Shown piece after piece: positions 1 to 6,326 of a stretch of DNA of 6,443 nt. The translations under genes and the position numbers were made by a program. Each line of letters opens with the position of its first letter. Within the stretch, counting starts at the first letter, position 1. The stretch lies in NCBI GenBank assembly GCA_021789565.1, contig JAJYJL010000498.1:1-6443 (forward strand). Direction: 5' to 3'. Below the pieces are notes generated by a model. The model saw only the letters and a program-made list of their open reading frames with translations, was not told where the DNA came from and did not search any database. This DNA comes from Acidobacteriota bacterium. GTDB lineage: Bacteria; Acidobacteriota; Terriglobia; UBA7540.

Positions 1-584
1 GTTTTCTGCGGGTCAGAGTTCTTGACCCGATGCAGCAGCGGAGCGCCGTTATACGCCTCTGCCAGCGCAACCTGTTCCGGCGTCAACCGCATGGCTGCGT
101 CACGAAGTCCGCCAAAGCTGTAAGTGCGAAGATCAACCCACTCGGCAACCTCGTCCACGATATTCCCAACGGGGGATTTGGCGCTCTCTCCCGACGACCC
201 CGCAGTCTCACCCAGCATCAAGGCGGTCAACTGGTGGATCACCTTGTATTCATCATGGGAAAAGAACTGCGGCTCGTAAGGTCCCGTGCGGGGCCGAATG
301 AAATCCACCTGGCAGCCGGGCGGAACGGGATGAAAACGCGAATCATCCTGCAGAGCCATGCCGAGGTGTTCAGACGAAGGACGATAGAGCCCCGGAGGAA
401 GACTTTCCGGTTTCGTTTCAGGGGCCGGGATTCCGGCAGCAACTTCCGCATCGAGCGGCGCAGTCTTGCCCGCAATTCCCGCAAGCGCGGCAGCCTTGCC
501 CACGTCGATCAGCCATTTGCGGCGGGATACCCCGCTCTTCTCCGGGCTGACTTCCTGACTCTTCTTTTCGTTTTTGTCTTCCAT
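1..584 (-). CDS. Gluconate 2-dehydrogenase subunit 3-like protein with Tat signal (partial, C-terminus beyond left edge)
   Basis: The frame is open from an ATG at 584 to the left edge, giving 194 residues with no stop, so the C-terminus is missing. The N-terminus is charged, followed by a twin-arginine motif S20-R21-R22-K23-W24-L25 and an Ala/Gly-rich stretch at about 26-40, as in a Tat signal (Trp replaces the usual Phe). Residues about 107-160 (QFFSHDEYKVIHQLTALML and the DEVAEWVD segment) look like the gluconate-2-dehydrogenase subunit 3 family. In known FAD-dependent sugar dehydrogenases this small subunit carries the Tat signal and escorts the catalytic GMC subunit to the periplasm. An AGGGA ribosome-binding site (593-597) sits 8 nt before the ATG. 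The gene starts 37 bp after the GMC stop on the same strand, so the two are probably one operon. Family call fairly sure; substrate unknown. Confidence 0.82.
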   Translation of the reverse strand, partial: MEDKNEKKSQEVSPEKSGVSRRKWLIDVGKAAALAGIAGKTAPLDAEVAAGIPAPETKPESLPPGLYRPSSEHLGMALQDDSRFHPVPPGCQVDFIRPRTGPYEPQFFSHDEYKVIHQLTALMLGETAGSSGESAKSPVGNIVDEVAEWVDLRTYSFGGLRDAAMRLTPEQVALAEAYNGAPLLHRVKNSDPQK

Positions 585-592
585 CACTTGAT

Positions 593-597
593 TCCCT
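593..597 (-). promoter_or_regulatory. Ribosome-binding site of the subunit-3-like gene
   Basis: The sequence AGGGA on the minus strand lies 8 nt upstream of the ATG at 584 and fixes that start. The partner GMC gene upstream has no such site. Confidence 0.6.
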
Positions 598-621
598 GCC
601 GTTTGCCGGCGTGAGAACTTC

Positions 622-2322
622 CTACAGGTCTCCCTTGCGATAGGCTTCGGCGATGTAATCGGCCGCACGGGTAGCGATGGCCATGATCGTCAGCGTCGGC
701 TCGTAACAACTATTGGTCACAAAGGAAGCGCCGTCAGCAACAAAAACATTCCGGGCATCGTGAAGCCGGTTGAAGCGGTTGAGCACACTGGTCTTGGGAT
801 CGTTGCCCATGCGCGCGGTGCCGCACTCGTGGATGTTCTTGCCAAACACGCTGAGATGCTCACCCGGCGGCCGCACGTCTTCCAGTTTCATCGCGTCGAG
901 AATCGCCATGACGTCTTCACGCATGGCCCTGGCCATGGCGTATTCATTTTCTCCATGGCTGGCGCTGATGTGCAGGACCGGAATTCCCCAGGCGTCCTTC
1001 TTCTCCCTGTCGAGCGTCACATAGTTTTCGTAGCGCGGAAGCGTTTCGCCCTGGGCCATCATGCCATAGCGGTAAGGGATATTCTTCCGGACCTTTTCCC
1101 GGAAGCCCTTGCCGTACCCCGGAATCGAATAGGCCTGACCGTAAAGCTCCTGGCTTCCGTCTCCGTCAAACCGGTAGCCGCGCAGAAAATTCTTGTTCCT
1201 GTTGGAGCCGACGTTGGCGTATTTCGGAATCAAAAAGCCGGCGGGGTTGCCGGTGGGCTCGCGGACCGAAGACTTCAGGCCGGCCATGGTGCCACCCGCA
1301 CCCTGAATGGTGAAGTGGTCCATCAGATAGTGGCCCAGCACCCCCTTGGAATTCCCCAGGCCGTTGGGATAACGGCGCGTGGTGGAATTCAACAGAATAC
1401 GCGTAGATTCCAGCGCACTGGCCGCCAGCACGACAATCTTCGCCCGGGCCTCCCGATGCTCGTGCGTGGTGCGGTCAATATAGTGGACGCCACTGGCGCG
1501 GCCTTCGTTATCGACCATCACGTGGCTCACCACGGCATCGCTCACCAGCGCGAACCGGCCCGTCTTTGCTGCGGCCGGCAGCGTCACGGCAGGACTGTTG
1601 AAATAAGACGCCGTATAGCAGCCGCGCTGGCACTCGTCGCAGTAGTGGCACGCAGGACGTCCTTTGTGGGGAACGGTCAGGTTGGCCACGCGGTCCGGCA
1701 TCACCCGCCAGCCGAATTTGCTCTCAATAATCTGCTTGGCCTGCAGGCTGCCACAGGAGAGATTCATCGGAGGCAGAAACTTTCCGTCGGGCATCTGTTC
1801 GAGGCCCTCGTGCGATCCGCTCACCCCGATAAAGCTTTCCACCTTGTCGTAATAGGGCTCGAGGTCCTTGTAACTGAAAGGCCAGTCCTGGCCGTAGCCG
1901 TCGCGGCTGGCAGCCTTGAATTCGTAATCGCTGTAGCGGTAGCTTTCCCGCGCCCAGCAAAAAGTCTTTCCGCCCACCTGCCGCCCCCGGATCCACATAA
2001 ACGGCTTGTCGATGGGAAAGGTGTAGGGATGCTCGGCGTCTTTGACGAAAAACTGATGGCTGTATTCGTCGCAGGCGTAACAGAGCCGCTGGATCGGCTG
2101 ATCGGTGAGGCGCGCCTGGTGGTCGTCGAAGCCGCGGTATTTCAACTGGTACGGCCAGACGTGCTCAGTGAAATCGCGCGACGGAATGCGCGGAGGTCCG
2201 GCCTCGAGCATCAGGACCCGCATGCCGGCCTCGGTTAATTCCTTGGCCACCCATCCGCCGCTTGCTCCTGAGCCAACAATCAATGCGTCATAAATAGTTC
2301 GTTGATCTGCCCCGCTTTGCAT
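622..2322 (-). CDS. GMC-family FAD-dependent oxidoreductase (large catalytic subunit) with Cys-cluster motif
   Basis: 566 residues from the ATG at 2322 to the TAG at 622. The N-terminus has the Rossmann FAD-binding motif VGSGASGG (G17, G19, G22) and ends the second strand with an acidic LEAG (about 39-42). The C-terminal GMC domain has HECGTARMG with the expected catalytic His498, and Asn537 in the segment before EPTLTIMAIATR. Cysteines C225, C228, C231 and C235 form C-x2-C-x2-C-x3-C, a spacing that could hold an iron-sulfur cluster; bacterial FAD-glucose dehydrogenases of this family are known to carry one (3Fe-4S). No signal peptide is visible, so export probably depends on the Tat-bearing subunit encoded next. 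The likely role is oxidation of a sugar, alcohol or sugar acid in the periplasm, passing electrons to a cytochrome not seen here. The frame stays open upstream to a TTG at 2454, but those 44 residues are low-complexity and cover the promoter, so the ATG at 2322 is preferred. No Shine-Dalgarno sequence precedes it. Confidence 0.9.
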   Translation of the reverse strand: MQSGADQRTIYDALIVGSGASGGWVAKELTEAGMRVLMLEAGPPRIPSRDFTEHVWPYQLKYRGFDDHQARLTDQPIQRLCYACDEYSHQFFVKDAEHPYTFPIDKPFMWIRGRQVGGKTFCWARESYRYSDYEFKAASRDGYGQDWPFSYKDLEPYYDKVESFIGVSGSHEGLEQMPDGKFLPPMNLSCGSLQAKQIIESKFGWRVMPDRVANLTVPHKGRPACHYCDECQRGCYTASYFNSPAVTLPAAAKTGRFALVSDAVVSHVMVDNEGRASGVHYIDRTTHEHREARAKIVVLAASALESTRILLNSTTRRYPNGLGNSKGVLGHYLMDHFTIQGAGGTMAGLKSSVREPTGNPAGFLIPKYANVGSNRNKNFLRGYRFDGDGSQELYGQAYSIPGYGKGFREKVRKNIPYRYGMMAQGETLPRYENYVTLDREKKDAWGIPVLHISASHGENEYAMARAMREDVMAILDAMKLEDVRPPGEHLSVFGKNIHECGTARMGNDPKTSVLNRFNRLHDARNVFVADGASFVTNSCYEPTLTIMAIATRAADYIAEAYRKGDL

Positions 2323-2331
2323 AGCGGCTGT

Positions 2332-2360
2332 AGTATAGGTTAGCGTCCTTGAATTCGCAA
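2332..2360 (-). promoter_or_regulatory. Sigma70-like promoter of the GMC / subunit-3 operon
   Basis: On the minus strand TTGCGA (2360-2355, 4/6 match to -35) is followed after exactly 17 bp by TATACT (2337-2332, 5/6 match to -10). Only 9 bp separate the -10 from the GMC ATG, so a start at the usual distance gives a leader of about 0-4 nt. Predicted by eye; not tested. Confidence 0.6.
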
Positions 2361-2364
2361 GCTC

Positions 2365-2402
2365 GTCCCGAGTCGTTTGTCCCGAGTCGTTTCGAGCCGT
2401 TC
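2365..2402. repeat. Tandem 14-bp direct repeat with degenerate third copy
   Basis: GTCCCGAGTCGTTT occurs twice head to tail with no mismatch (2365-2378 and 2379-2392). A shorter, imperfect third copy CGAGCCGTTC follows at 2393-2402. The array ends 4 bp upstream of the -35 element of the GMC promoter. It could be a pair of activator or repressor sites (a 14-bp period is not one helical turn) or a neutral slippage duplication. Confidence 0.85.
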
Positions 2403-2512
2403 TGGAGCCTCTGCCGTATCGCCATGAATCGGGCTGAAAGGCGGGACACCACAATCAAACGCTGCAAAGAGTAACGGGACATTGCCGGACAGGAACCCAA
2501 GGGAGACGCTGA

Positions 2513-2597
2513 TGGTGCGAAAGGGGGGACTCGAACCCCCACCCCTTGCGGGACCAGATCCTAAGTCTGGCGCGTCTGCCAATTCCGCCACTTTCGC
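2513..2597 (-). tRNA. tRNA-Leu (anticodon UAG), CCA encoded
   Basis: The minus strand folds as a class II tRNA. The acceptor stem is GCGAAAG (2597-2591) paired with CTTTCGC (2523-2517), then discriminator A (2516) and an encoded CCA (2515-2513). The D-arm has the usual leucine form (TGGCGGAATTGGCAGACGCG). The anticodon stem CCAGA/TCTGG encloses loop CTTAGGA with anticodon TAG at 2563-2561. A long variable arm CCC-GCAA-GGG follows, then T-stem GGGGG/CCCCC with loop TTCGAGT. All stems pair fully. It should read CUA/CUG-type leucine codons. It lies upstream of the GMC operon on the same strand, but that operon has its own promoter and no terminator is evident between them. Confidence 0.97.
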
Positions 2598-2605
2598 GCT
2601 GAACC

Positions 2606-2634
2606 ATTATAATCAGGCGTGCCAAGGATGAAAA
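2606..2634 (-). promoter_or_regulatory. Promoter of tRNA-Leu
   Basis: A perfect TATAAT (2611-2606, minus strand) lies 8 bp before the mature tRNA 5' end. A TTTTCA (2634-2629, 4/6 match to -35) lies 17 bp further upstream. The implied transcript starts within about two bases of the mature 5' end, so the pre-tRNA leader would be very short. Confidence 0.6.
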
Positions 2635-2726
2635 CTTTTCGACCGGGCCTGCAGCTTTTGGAACCAACCGATTTTGCAACGGTGCGGGAACCATAAATAA
2701 CCCTGGTGCATCCAATGGTAAACGCG

Positions 2727-3377
2727 ATGAAGGTTCTCTCCGTCAATGTGGGCCTTCCACGGCAAATCGTGTCTGACGGCAAATCGGTCACGACGGGGAT
2801 TTACAAATCTCCGGTCCACGGGCGCGTCAGGGTCACCCGGCTCAACATTGAGGGTGACGGACAGGCTGACCTCTCCGTACACGGCGGACCGAACAAGGCG
2901 GTCTACGCTTATCCTTCCGAGCATTATGCCTATTGGCAGCGCGAAATCCCGGACATTGAGATGCCCTGGGGCATGTTTGGAGAAAACCTCACCCTGAATG
3001 GCCTGCTCGAAGACGATGCGCACATTGGTGACCGTTTTCGGATGGGGACAGCCGTCCTGATGGTCACGCAGCCGCGCCTGCCCTGTTACAAGCTGGGAAT
3101 CAGGTTTGGCCGTGAGGATATGCCGGACCGGTTCCTCGAAAGCGGGCGCACAGGTTTTTATTTTGCCGTCGTCAATGAAGGCGAGCTCGGCGAGAGCGAC
3201 GCCGTTCAGCCCATCCATCGGGACGCCAACCGGGTCAGCGTCAGCGATCTCCTTCGTCTCTGCTACGGTGATGGCCATCAGGATGCCCAATTAGTCCAGC
3301 GGGCATTGAATATTGAAGCTTTGTCGCCAAGCTGGCGAAAGCGGATTCTCAAAAGAGTGCACGAGTCCCAGGCGTAA
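2727..3377 (+). CDS. YiiM-like MOSC-domain protein
   Basis: 216 residues from the ATG at 2727. The start MKVLSVNVGLPRQI matches the usual family N-terminus; upstream in-frame starts (GTG 2706, ATG 2715) add only seven or four residues without better support. No clear ribosome-binding site precedes any of the three. MOSC hallmarks are VHGGP (51-55), the AYPSEHYAYW segment (61-70), FGENL (84-88), and QPRLPCYKL with the conserved cysteine C120. The C-terminal 50 or so residues, ending SWRKRILKR, resemble the small three-helix domain attached in YiiM proteins. MOSC proteins use sulfur or molybdenum cofactor; E. coli YiiM is linked to molybdenum-dependent detoxification of N-hydroxylated bases. 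The exact substrate here is unknown. The gene is divergent from tRNA-Leu and separated from the ars operon by 144 bp with its own promoter, so it is probably expressed alone. Confidence 0.9.
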   Translation: MKVLSVNVGLPRQIVSDGKSVTTGIYKSPVHGRVRVTRLNIEGDGQADLSVHGGPNKAVYAYPSEHYAYWQREIPDIEMPWGMFGENLTLNGLLEDDAHIGDRFRMGTAVLMVTQPRLPCYKLGIRFGREDMPDRFLESGRTGFYFAVVNEGELGESDAVQPIHRDANRVSVSDLLRLCYGDGHQDAQLVQRALNIEALSPSWRKRILKRVHESQA

Positions 3378-3485
3378 GGGATAGATCAGTTCCGGTGCCC
3401 GAGATGCCAGCCACCCTGACTTCCCGCTTGCAAGCATCCGCAGAAACCCTGCCGGGGTTAAAAAGCAAGGGTGGGAAGAGGTTTC

Positions 3486-3514
3486 TTGACACGATTCGAT
3501 AATTCTGGAATAAT
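3486..3514 (+). promoter_or_regulatory. Sigma70-like promoter of the ars operon
   Basis: TTGACA (3486-3491) is a perfect -35 consensus. AATAAT (3509-3514) matches 5 of 6 of the -10 consensus, and the spacer is 17 bp. A start at the usual distance falls at about 3520-3522, essentially on the GTG chosen for arsR. The palindromic candidate operator covers the spacer and the -10, the classic layout for repression by blocking polymerase. Confidence 0.75.
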
Positions 3515-3518
3515 CGAA
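3495..3518. promoter_or_regulatory. Candidate ArsR operator (11-2-11 inverted repeat)
   Basis: The left arm TTCGATAATTC (3495-3505) and right arm GAATAATCGAA (3508-3518) are reverse complements at 10 of 11 positions, separated by TG. Allowing a one-base offset, the symmetry continues outward (ACGA at 3491-3494 against TCGT at 3520-3523). It sits on the -10 of the ars promoter just upstream of arsR, as expected for an autoregulated ArsR/SmtB repressor. No second copy was seen before acr3 or arsC. Confidence 0.75.
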
Positions 3519-3521
3519 GTC

Positions 3522-3902
3522 GTGACCAGGCCAAGCAAGGCTGGGCAAGCCAGCCGTTTCGCCAATATGTTTGCCGCCATGGGCGCCGAGCCGCGCCTGC
3601 GCATCATGCAGCTTCTGCTGACCGCCCATCCGCAGGGACTTATTGTCGGCGACATTCAAAGCGAACTGGGGATTCCACCCTCCACGCTTTCTCATCACCT
3701 CGACAAGCTCAGGAACGAAGACCTGGTCCGCGTCAGGCGCGAAGGCAGCTTTCTGTGGTACACAGCCAATACGGATTCCCTTCAGGAACTGATCACTTTT
3801 CTGTACGCGGAATGCTGCACGCGAAACAGCGCCATTGAACCCGGTGAATTGGTTGTGATCGGGCAGGCCCGCGGAGAAACCCGGAAAGGAAAGAAGCCAT
3901 GA
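3522..3902 (+). CDS. arsR: ArsR/SmtB-family arsenic-responsive repressor
   Basis: 126 residues from a GTG at 3522. An in-frame GTG at 3471 is rejected because the promoter and operator lie inside that extension; an ATG at 3567 is possible but would trim the first helix. The winged-helix core is clear: [21 protein letters not shown] (about 13-33), recognition helix around [16 protein letters not shown] (54-69) and the wing about 70-80. The E. coli-type metal site (Cys-Val-Cys at the start of the HTH) is absent. The only cysteines are the vicinal pair C98-C99 in the C-terminal helix (YAECCTRN). Paired C-terminal cysteines are the As(III) or methyl-As(III) site in other ArsR subtypes. It should bind the 3495-3518 palindrome and repress arsR-arsM-acr3-arsC until arsenic binds. 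Its stop overlaps the arsM start. Family call strong; start and inducer less certain. Confidence 0.92.
   Translation: MTRPSKAGQASRFANMFAAMGAEPRLRIMQLLLTAHPQGLIVGDIQSELGIPPSTLSHHLDKLRNEDLVRVRREGSFLWYTANTDSLQELITFLYAECCTRNSAIEPGELVVIGQARGETRKGKKP
3886..3890 (+). promoter_or_regulatory. Ribosome-binding site of arsM, inside arsR
   Basis: AAGGA ends 8 nt before the arsM ATG (3899) and lies within the last codons of arsR. Together with the ATGA overlap it supports coupled or immediate re-initiated translation of arsM. Confidence 0.6.
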
Positions 3903-4711
3903 GTACAGAGAACATTAAGGAAATCGTAAAAGAGAAATACGGACAGGCGGCCAAACTGGCAATCGCGGGACAAAAGGCGTGCTGCGGCGGAAGGGCCGGA
4001 AATCCCGACCCGATTACCATCAATCTGTATAACCCCGCCGAGGCAAGCGAAGTGCCGCAGGAAGCCGTGCTCGCGTCGCTCGGCTGTGGCAATCCCACGG
4101 CGCTGGCGAAGTTGAACCCCGGAGAAGTGGTGCTGGACCTGGGTTCGGGCGGAGGCATCGACGTTCTGCTTTCCGCCAAACGTGTGGGGCCCACCGGGAA
4201 AGCCTATGGGCTGGATATGACGGACGAAATGCTCGAGTTGGCCAGGCAAAATCAGGCCAGGTCCGGCATCACCAACGCAGAATTCCTGAAGGGTGAAATT
4301 GAGAACATTCCGCTGCCCGACAGTGCAGTCGACGTGGTCATTTCGAACTGCGTCATCAACCTCTCGGCGGACAAGTCTGCTGTCCTCCGGGAAGTTTTTC
4401 GAGTTTTGAGACCGGGCGGACGATTTGCCGTTTCCGACATCGTGGTTCGAGGTGAAATTCCAGCCGATATCCGGCGCAACGTTGAACTCTGGGCCGGCTG
4501 CGTGGCAGGAGCCCTCCACGAGAATGAATATCGAACCCTGCTGGCCGCTGCAGGCTTTGAGGCAATTGGAATTGAACCCACTCGTATCTACCGTGCCGAG
4601 GATGCCCGCCAGTTCCTCGCCGGGAAAGGTCTGAAAGTGGATTCGCTGGCGTCGAACATTGACGGCAAATTCATGAGCGCCTTTGTCCGGGCGAAGAAAC
4701 CTCTCAAGTAA
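3899..4711 (+). CDS. arsM: Arsenite S-adenosylmethionine methyltransferase
   Basis: 270 residues, close to the usual bacterial ArsM length. The SAM-binding motif I is [10 protein letters not shown] (79-88), with the acidic GLDM (104-107) after the next strand. The cysteines expected of ArsM are all present: a CC pair at C28-C29, C63 (LGCGNP), C151 (SNCVINL) and C201 (WAGCVAGAL). In characterised ArsM enzymes the last three positions are needed to bind As(III) and complete methylation. The reaction is transfer of methyl groups from SAM to trivalent arsenic in the cytosol, giving methylarsenite and further methylated, partly volatile products. The ATG overlaps the arsR TGA by ATGA, and acr3 follows after 38 bp. 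Placement directly behind arsR suggests it is tightly co-expressed with the repressor. Identification is very secure; product spectrum cannot be read from sequence. Confidence 0.95.
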   Translation: MSTENIKEIVKEKYGQAAKLAIAGQKACCGGRAGNPDPITINLYNPAEASEVPQEAVLASLGCGNPTALAKLNPGEVVLDLGSGGGIDVLLSAKRVGPTGKAYGLDMTDEMLELARQNQARSGITNAEFLKGEIENIPLPDSAVDVVISNCVINLSADKSAVLREVFRVLRPGGRFAVSDIVVRGEIPADIRRNVELWAGCVAGALHENEYRTLLAAAGFEAIGIEPTRIYRAEDARQFLAGKGLKVDSLASNIDGKFMSAFVRAKKPLK

Positions 4712-4749
4712 GTCCGACTTCGGCAAACCCATTCGGTTTAGAAAAAGAT

Positions 4750-5832
4750 ATGAGCGCACTCAGCGCACGCAGACTCTCGCCCCTTGACCGCTATCTGACC
4801 CTGTGGATATTTCTGGCCATGGCGGCCGGCATTGCGCTAGGAAACCTCTCGCCAGGCTTTGTACAACTGGTCACGAGTTTCCAGAGAGGGACCACCTCCA
4901 TCCCACTGGCTGTGGGACTCATCGTGATGATGTACCCGCCGCTCGCCAAGGTCCGTTACGAAGAAATAGGCAGGGTTTTCCGGAACCGCAAGGTCCTGCT
5001 GCTCTCACTTTTTCAAAACTGGTTTGTCGGGCCGGTTCTGATGTTCATTCTGGCGATCGTTTTCCTCCGGGGATACCCGGAGTACATGGCCGGGCTGATC
5101 ATGATCGGTCTCGCGCGCTGCATCGCCATGGTGATTGTATGGAACGAACTGGCCGGCGGAAACACGGAGTATGCGGCAGGGCTGGTGGCCTTCAATTCCG
5201 TGTTCCAGGTACTGTTTTATTCTGTCTACGCCTGGATTTTCATCACTGTCCTCCCGCAGTGGTTCGGGCTGGGGGGAACGGTCGTCGGCATCTCAATTGG
5301 CGAGATCGCCCGCAGCGTCTTCTTGTATCTTGGTGTACCGTTCCTTGCGGGAATGTTCACCCGCCTGGTCCTGATTCGAGCGCGCGGCCGCGAATGGTAC
5401 GAAGAGTGGTTCATTCCACGCATCAGTCCGCTGACGCTGGCCGCCCTGCTGTTCACCATCGTGATCATGTTCTCCCTGAAAGGGAGCGTCATCCTCAGCC
5501 TTCCCCTGGATGTGCTGCGCATCGCAGTCCCGCTTCTCATCTATTTCGTGGTCATGTTTCTGGTCTCGTTCTGGATGGGCCACAAGATGGGTGCCGATTA
5601 CAGCCGCACAGCCACGCTTGCTTTTACTGCCGCGAGCAATAATTTTGAGCTGGCCATCGCCGTTTCCGTCGCCGTGTTCGGGATCCACTCTGGAGCGGCC
5701 TTTGCCGCGGTGATCGGGCCGCTTGTGGAAGTCCCTGTGATGATCACGCTGGTCAACGTCTCCCTCTATTTCCAGAAGCGATACTTTGGGGTTCACGCCG
5801 CCGGCTCCGAGCTTCTGGCGGAGGAAAATTAA
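4750..5832 (+). CDS. acr3: Acr3-type arsenite efflux permease
   Basis: 360 residues, a normal Acr3 length, with about ten hydrophobic membrane segments and a short cytosolic N-terminus ([12 protein letters not shown]). Family signatures include the [13 protein letters not shown] segment with C124, equivalent to the essential cysteine of characterised Acr3, and SNNFELAIA with E300. E300 is probably the functionally important acidic residue, since its spacing from C124 matches. [15 protein letters not shown] (321-335) is also typical. The protein exports As(OH)3 or arsenite across the inner membrane using the proton gradient; it belongs to the BART superfamily and is unrelated to ArsB. The ATG at 4750 is 38 bp after arsM with only a weak purine tract as ribosome-binding site. 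Its last codons contain the ribosome-binding site of arsC. Confidence 0.97.
   Translation: MSALSARRLSPLDRYLTLWIFLAMAAGIALGNLSPGFVQLVTSFQRGTTSIPLAVGLIVMMYPPLAKVRYEEIGRVFRNRKVLLLSLFQNWFVGPVLMFILAIVFLRGYPEYMAGLIMIGLARCIAMVIVWNELAGGNTEYAAGLVAFNSVFQVLFYSVYAWIFITVLPQWFGLGGTVVGISIGEIARSVFLYLGVPFLAGMFTRLVLIRARGREWYEEWFIPRISPLTLAALLFTIVIMFSLKGSVILSLPLDVLRIAVPLLIYFVVMFLVSFWMGHKMGADYSRTATLAFTAASNNFELAIAVSVAVFGIHSGAAFAAVIGPLVEVPVMITLVNVSLYFQKRYFGVHAAGSELLAEEN
5820..5825 (+). promoter_or_regulatory. Ribosome-binding site deciding the arsC GTG start
   Basis: GGAGGA lies inside the 3' end of acr3, 9 nt before the GTG at 5835. It is the strongest Shine-Dalgarno sequence in the window and supports the non-ATG start of arsC. 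Confidence 0.75.
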
Positions 5833-5834
5833 GC

Positions 5835-6275
5835 GTGCGGGTCCTGATCCTGTGTACGGCGAATTCCGCGCGGAGCCAGATGGCCGAAGGGCTGCTGCGC
5901 CATGAGGCGGGGGCTTGGTGTGAAGTATTCAGCGCCGGCACAACGCCCACGAGGGTCCGGCCTGAAGCAATTGCCGTGATGCGCGAAGCCGGAATTGACC
6001 TTTCCGGCCATCATTCGAAATCAGTGGAAGAATTTCTCGGGCAGGAGTTCGATTACGTCATCACCGTGTGTGACAACGCACGGGAGACGTGCCCTGTCTT
6101 CCCGGCCAGGACTAGGCGCGTCCATTGGAGCATTGAGGACCCTGCCGCGGTAGTAGGCAGCGATGAGGAAAAGCTGAATGCTTTTCGTCGCGCGAGGGAT
6201 GAACTGCTGAGAAGGTTACGGACCTTCGTCCGGGAGCAAACTACGCACCCCGAAGAAGGCCCGTCGAATCAATAA
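5835..6275 (+). CDS. arsC: Arsenate reductase, thioredoxin-coupled (low-molecular-weight phosphatase fold)
   Basis: 146 residues from a GTG two bases after the acr3 stop. The N-terminal P-loop C7-TANSA-R13-S is the CX5R signature of the low-molecular-weight tyrosine phosphatase fold. C79 and C86 (VCDNARETC) have the spacing of the redox pair Cys82/Cys89 in the S. aureus pI258 enzyme. IEDP with D103 matches the general-acid loop. Together these support reduction of arsenate to arsenite through a C7, C79, C86 disulfide cascade re-reduced by thioredoxin, not the glutaredoxin-linked E. coli plasmid type. The enzyme is cytosolic and supplies arsenite to Acr3 and ArsM. The last 15 residues or so are polar and variable. 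A plain tyrosine phosphatase is unlikely given the cysteine pair and the operon. Confidence 0.95.
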   Translation: MRVLILCTANSARSQMAEGLLRHEAGAWCEVFSAGTTPTRVRPEAIAVMREAGIDLSGHHSKSVEEFLGQEFDYVITVCDNARETCPVFPARTRRVHWSIEDPAAVVGSDEEKLNAFRRARDELLRRLRTFVREQTTHPEEGPSNQ

Positions 6276-6326
6276 AGGAGAGGGCCTGCCGCTCTGAAGA
6301 AGTCAGAACCGGATACCCAGCGCTGC

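Noticed and set aside
30..614. Plus-strand open frame opposite the subunit-3-like gene
   Set aside because: The minus strand has a ribosome-binding site, Tat motif and family similarity. The plus product is Arg-rich with no domain.
760..2238. Long open frame (492 codons) on the plus strand opposite the GMC gene
   Set aside because: The minus-strand frame carries complete GMC motifs. The plus-strand product is low-complexity, shows no domain, and is explained by the base composition of the real gene.
2323..2454. 44-residue N-terminal extension of the GMC protein from a TTG
   Set aside because: It contains the promoter and the tandem repeat, shows no family similarity, and would put the FAD motif unusually far from the N-terminus.
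2608..2613. Plus-strand TATAAT as a promoter for the MOSC gene
   Set aside because: It arises from the near-symmetric ATTATAAT of the tRNA promoter. No -35-like hexamer lies 16-18 bp upstream (CCGCCA region).
3426..3435. Perfect 10-bp palindrome GCTTGCAAGC in the MOSC-arsR gap
   Set aside because: It is short, not placed on a promoter, and expected by chance at this length in a few kilobases.
3445..3459. AACCC-TGCCG-GGGTT hairpin as a terminator for the MOSC gene
   Set aside because: The stem has only 5 bp and is followed by A residues rather than a T-tract on the plus strand. No minus-strand transcript needs it.
4725..4739. AAACC-CATTC-GGTTT hairpin between arsM and acr3
   Set aside because: The 5-bp AT-rich stem is too weak to call an attenuator or processing site. 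Acr3 must be expressed through it.
3782..4759. 325-codon open frame on the minus strand opposite arsM
   Set aside because: It lies antisense to a clear ArsM with all catalytic cysteines, has no recognisable motif, and runs across the arsR/arsM and arsM/acr3 junctions.
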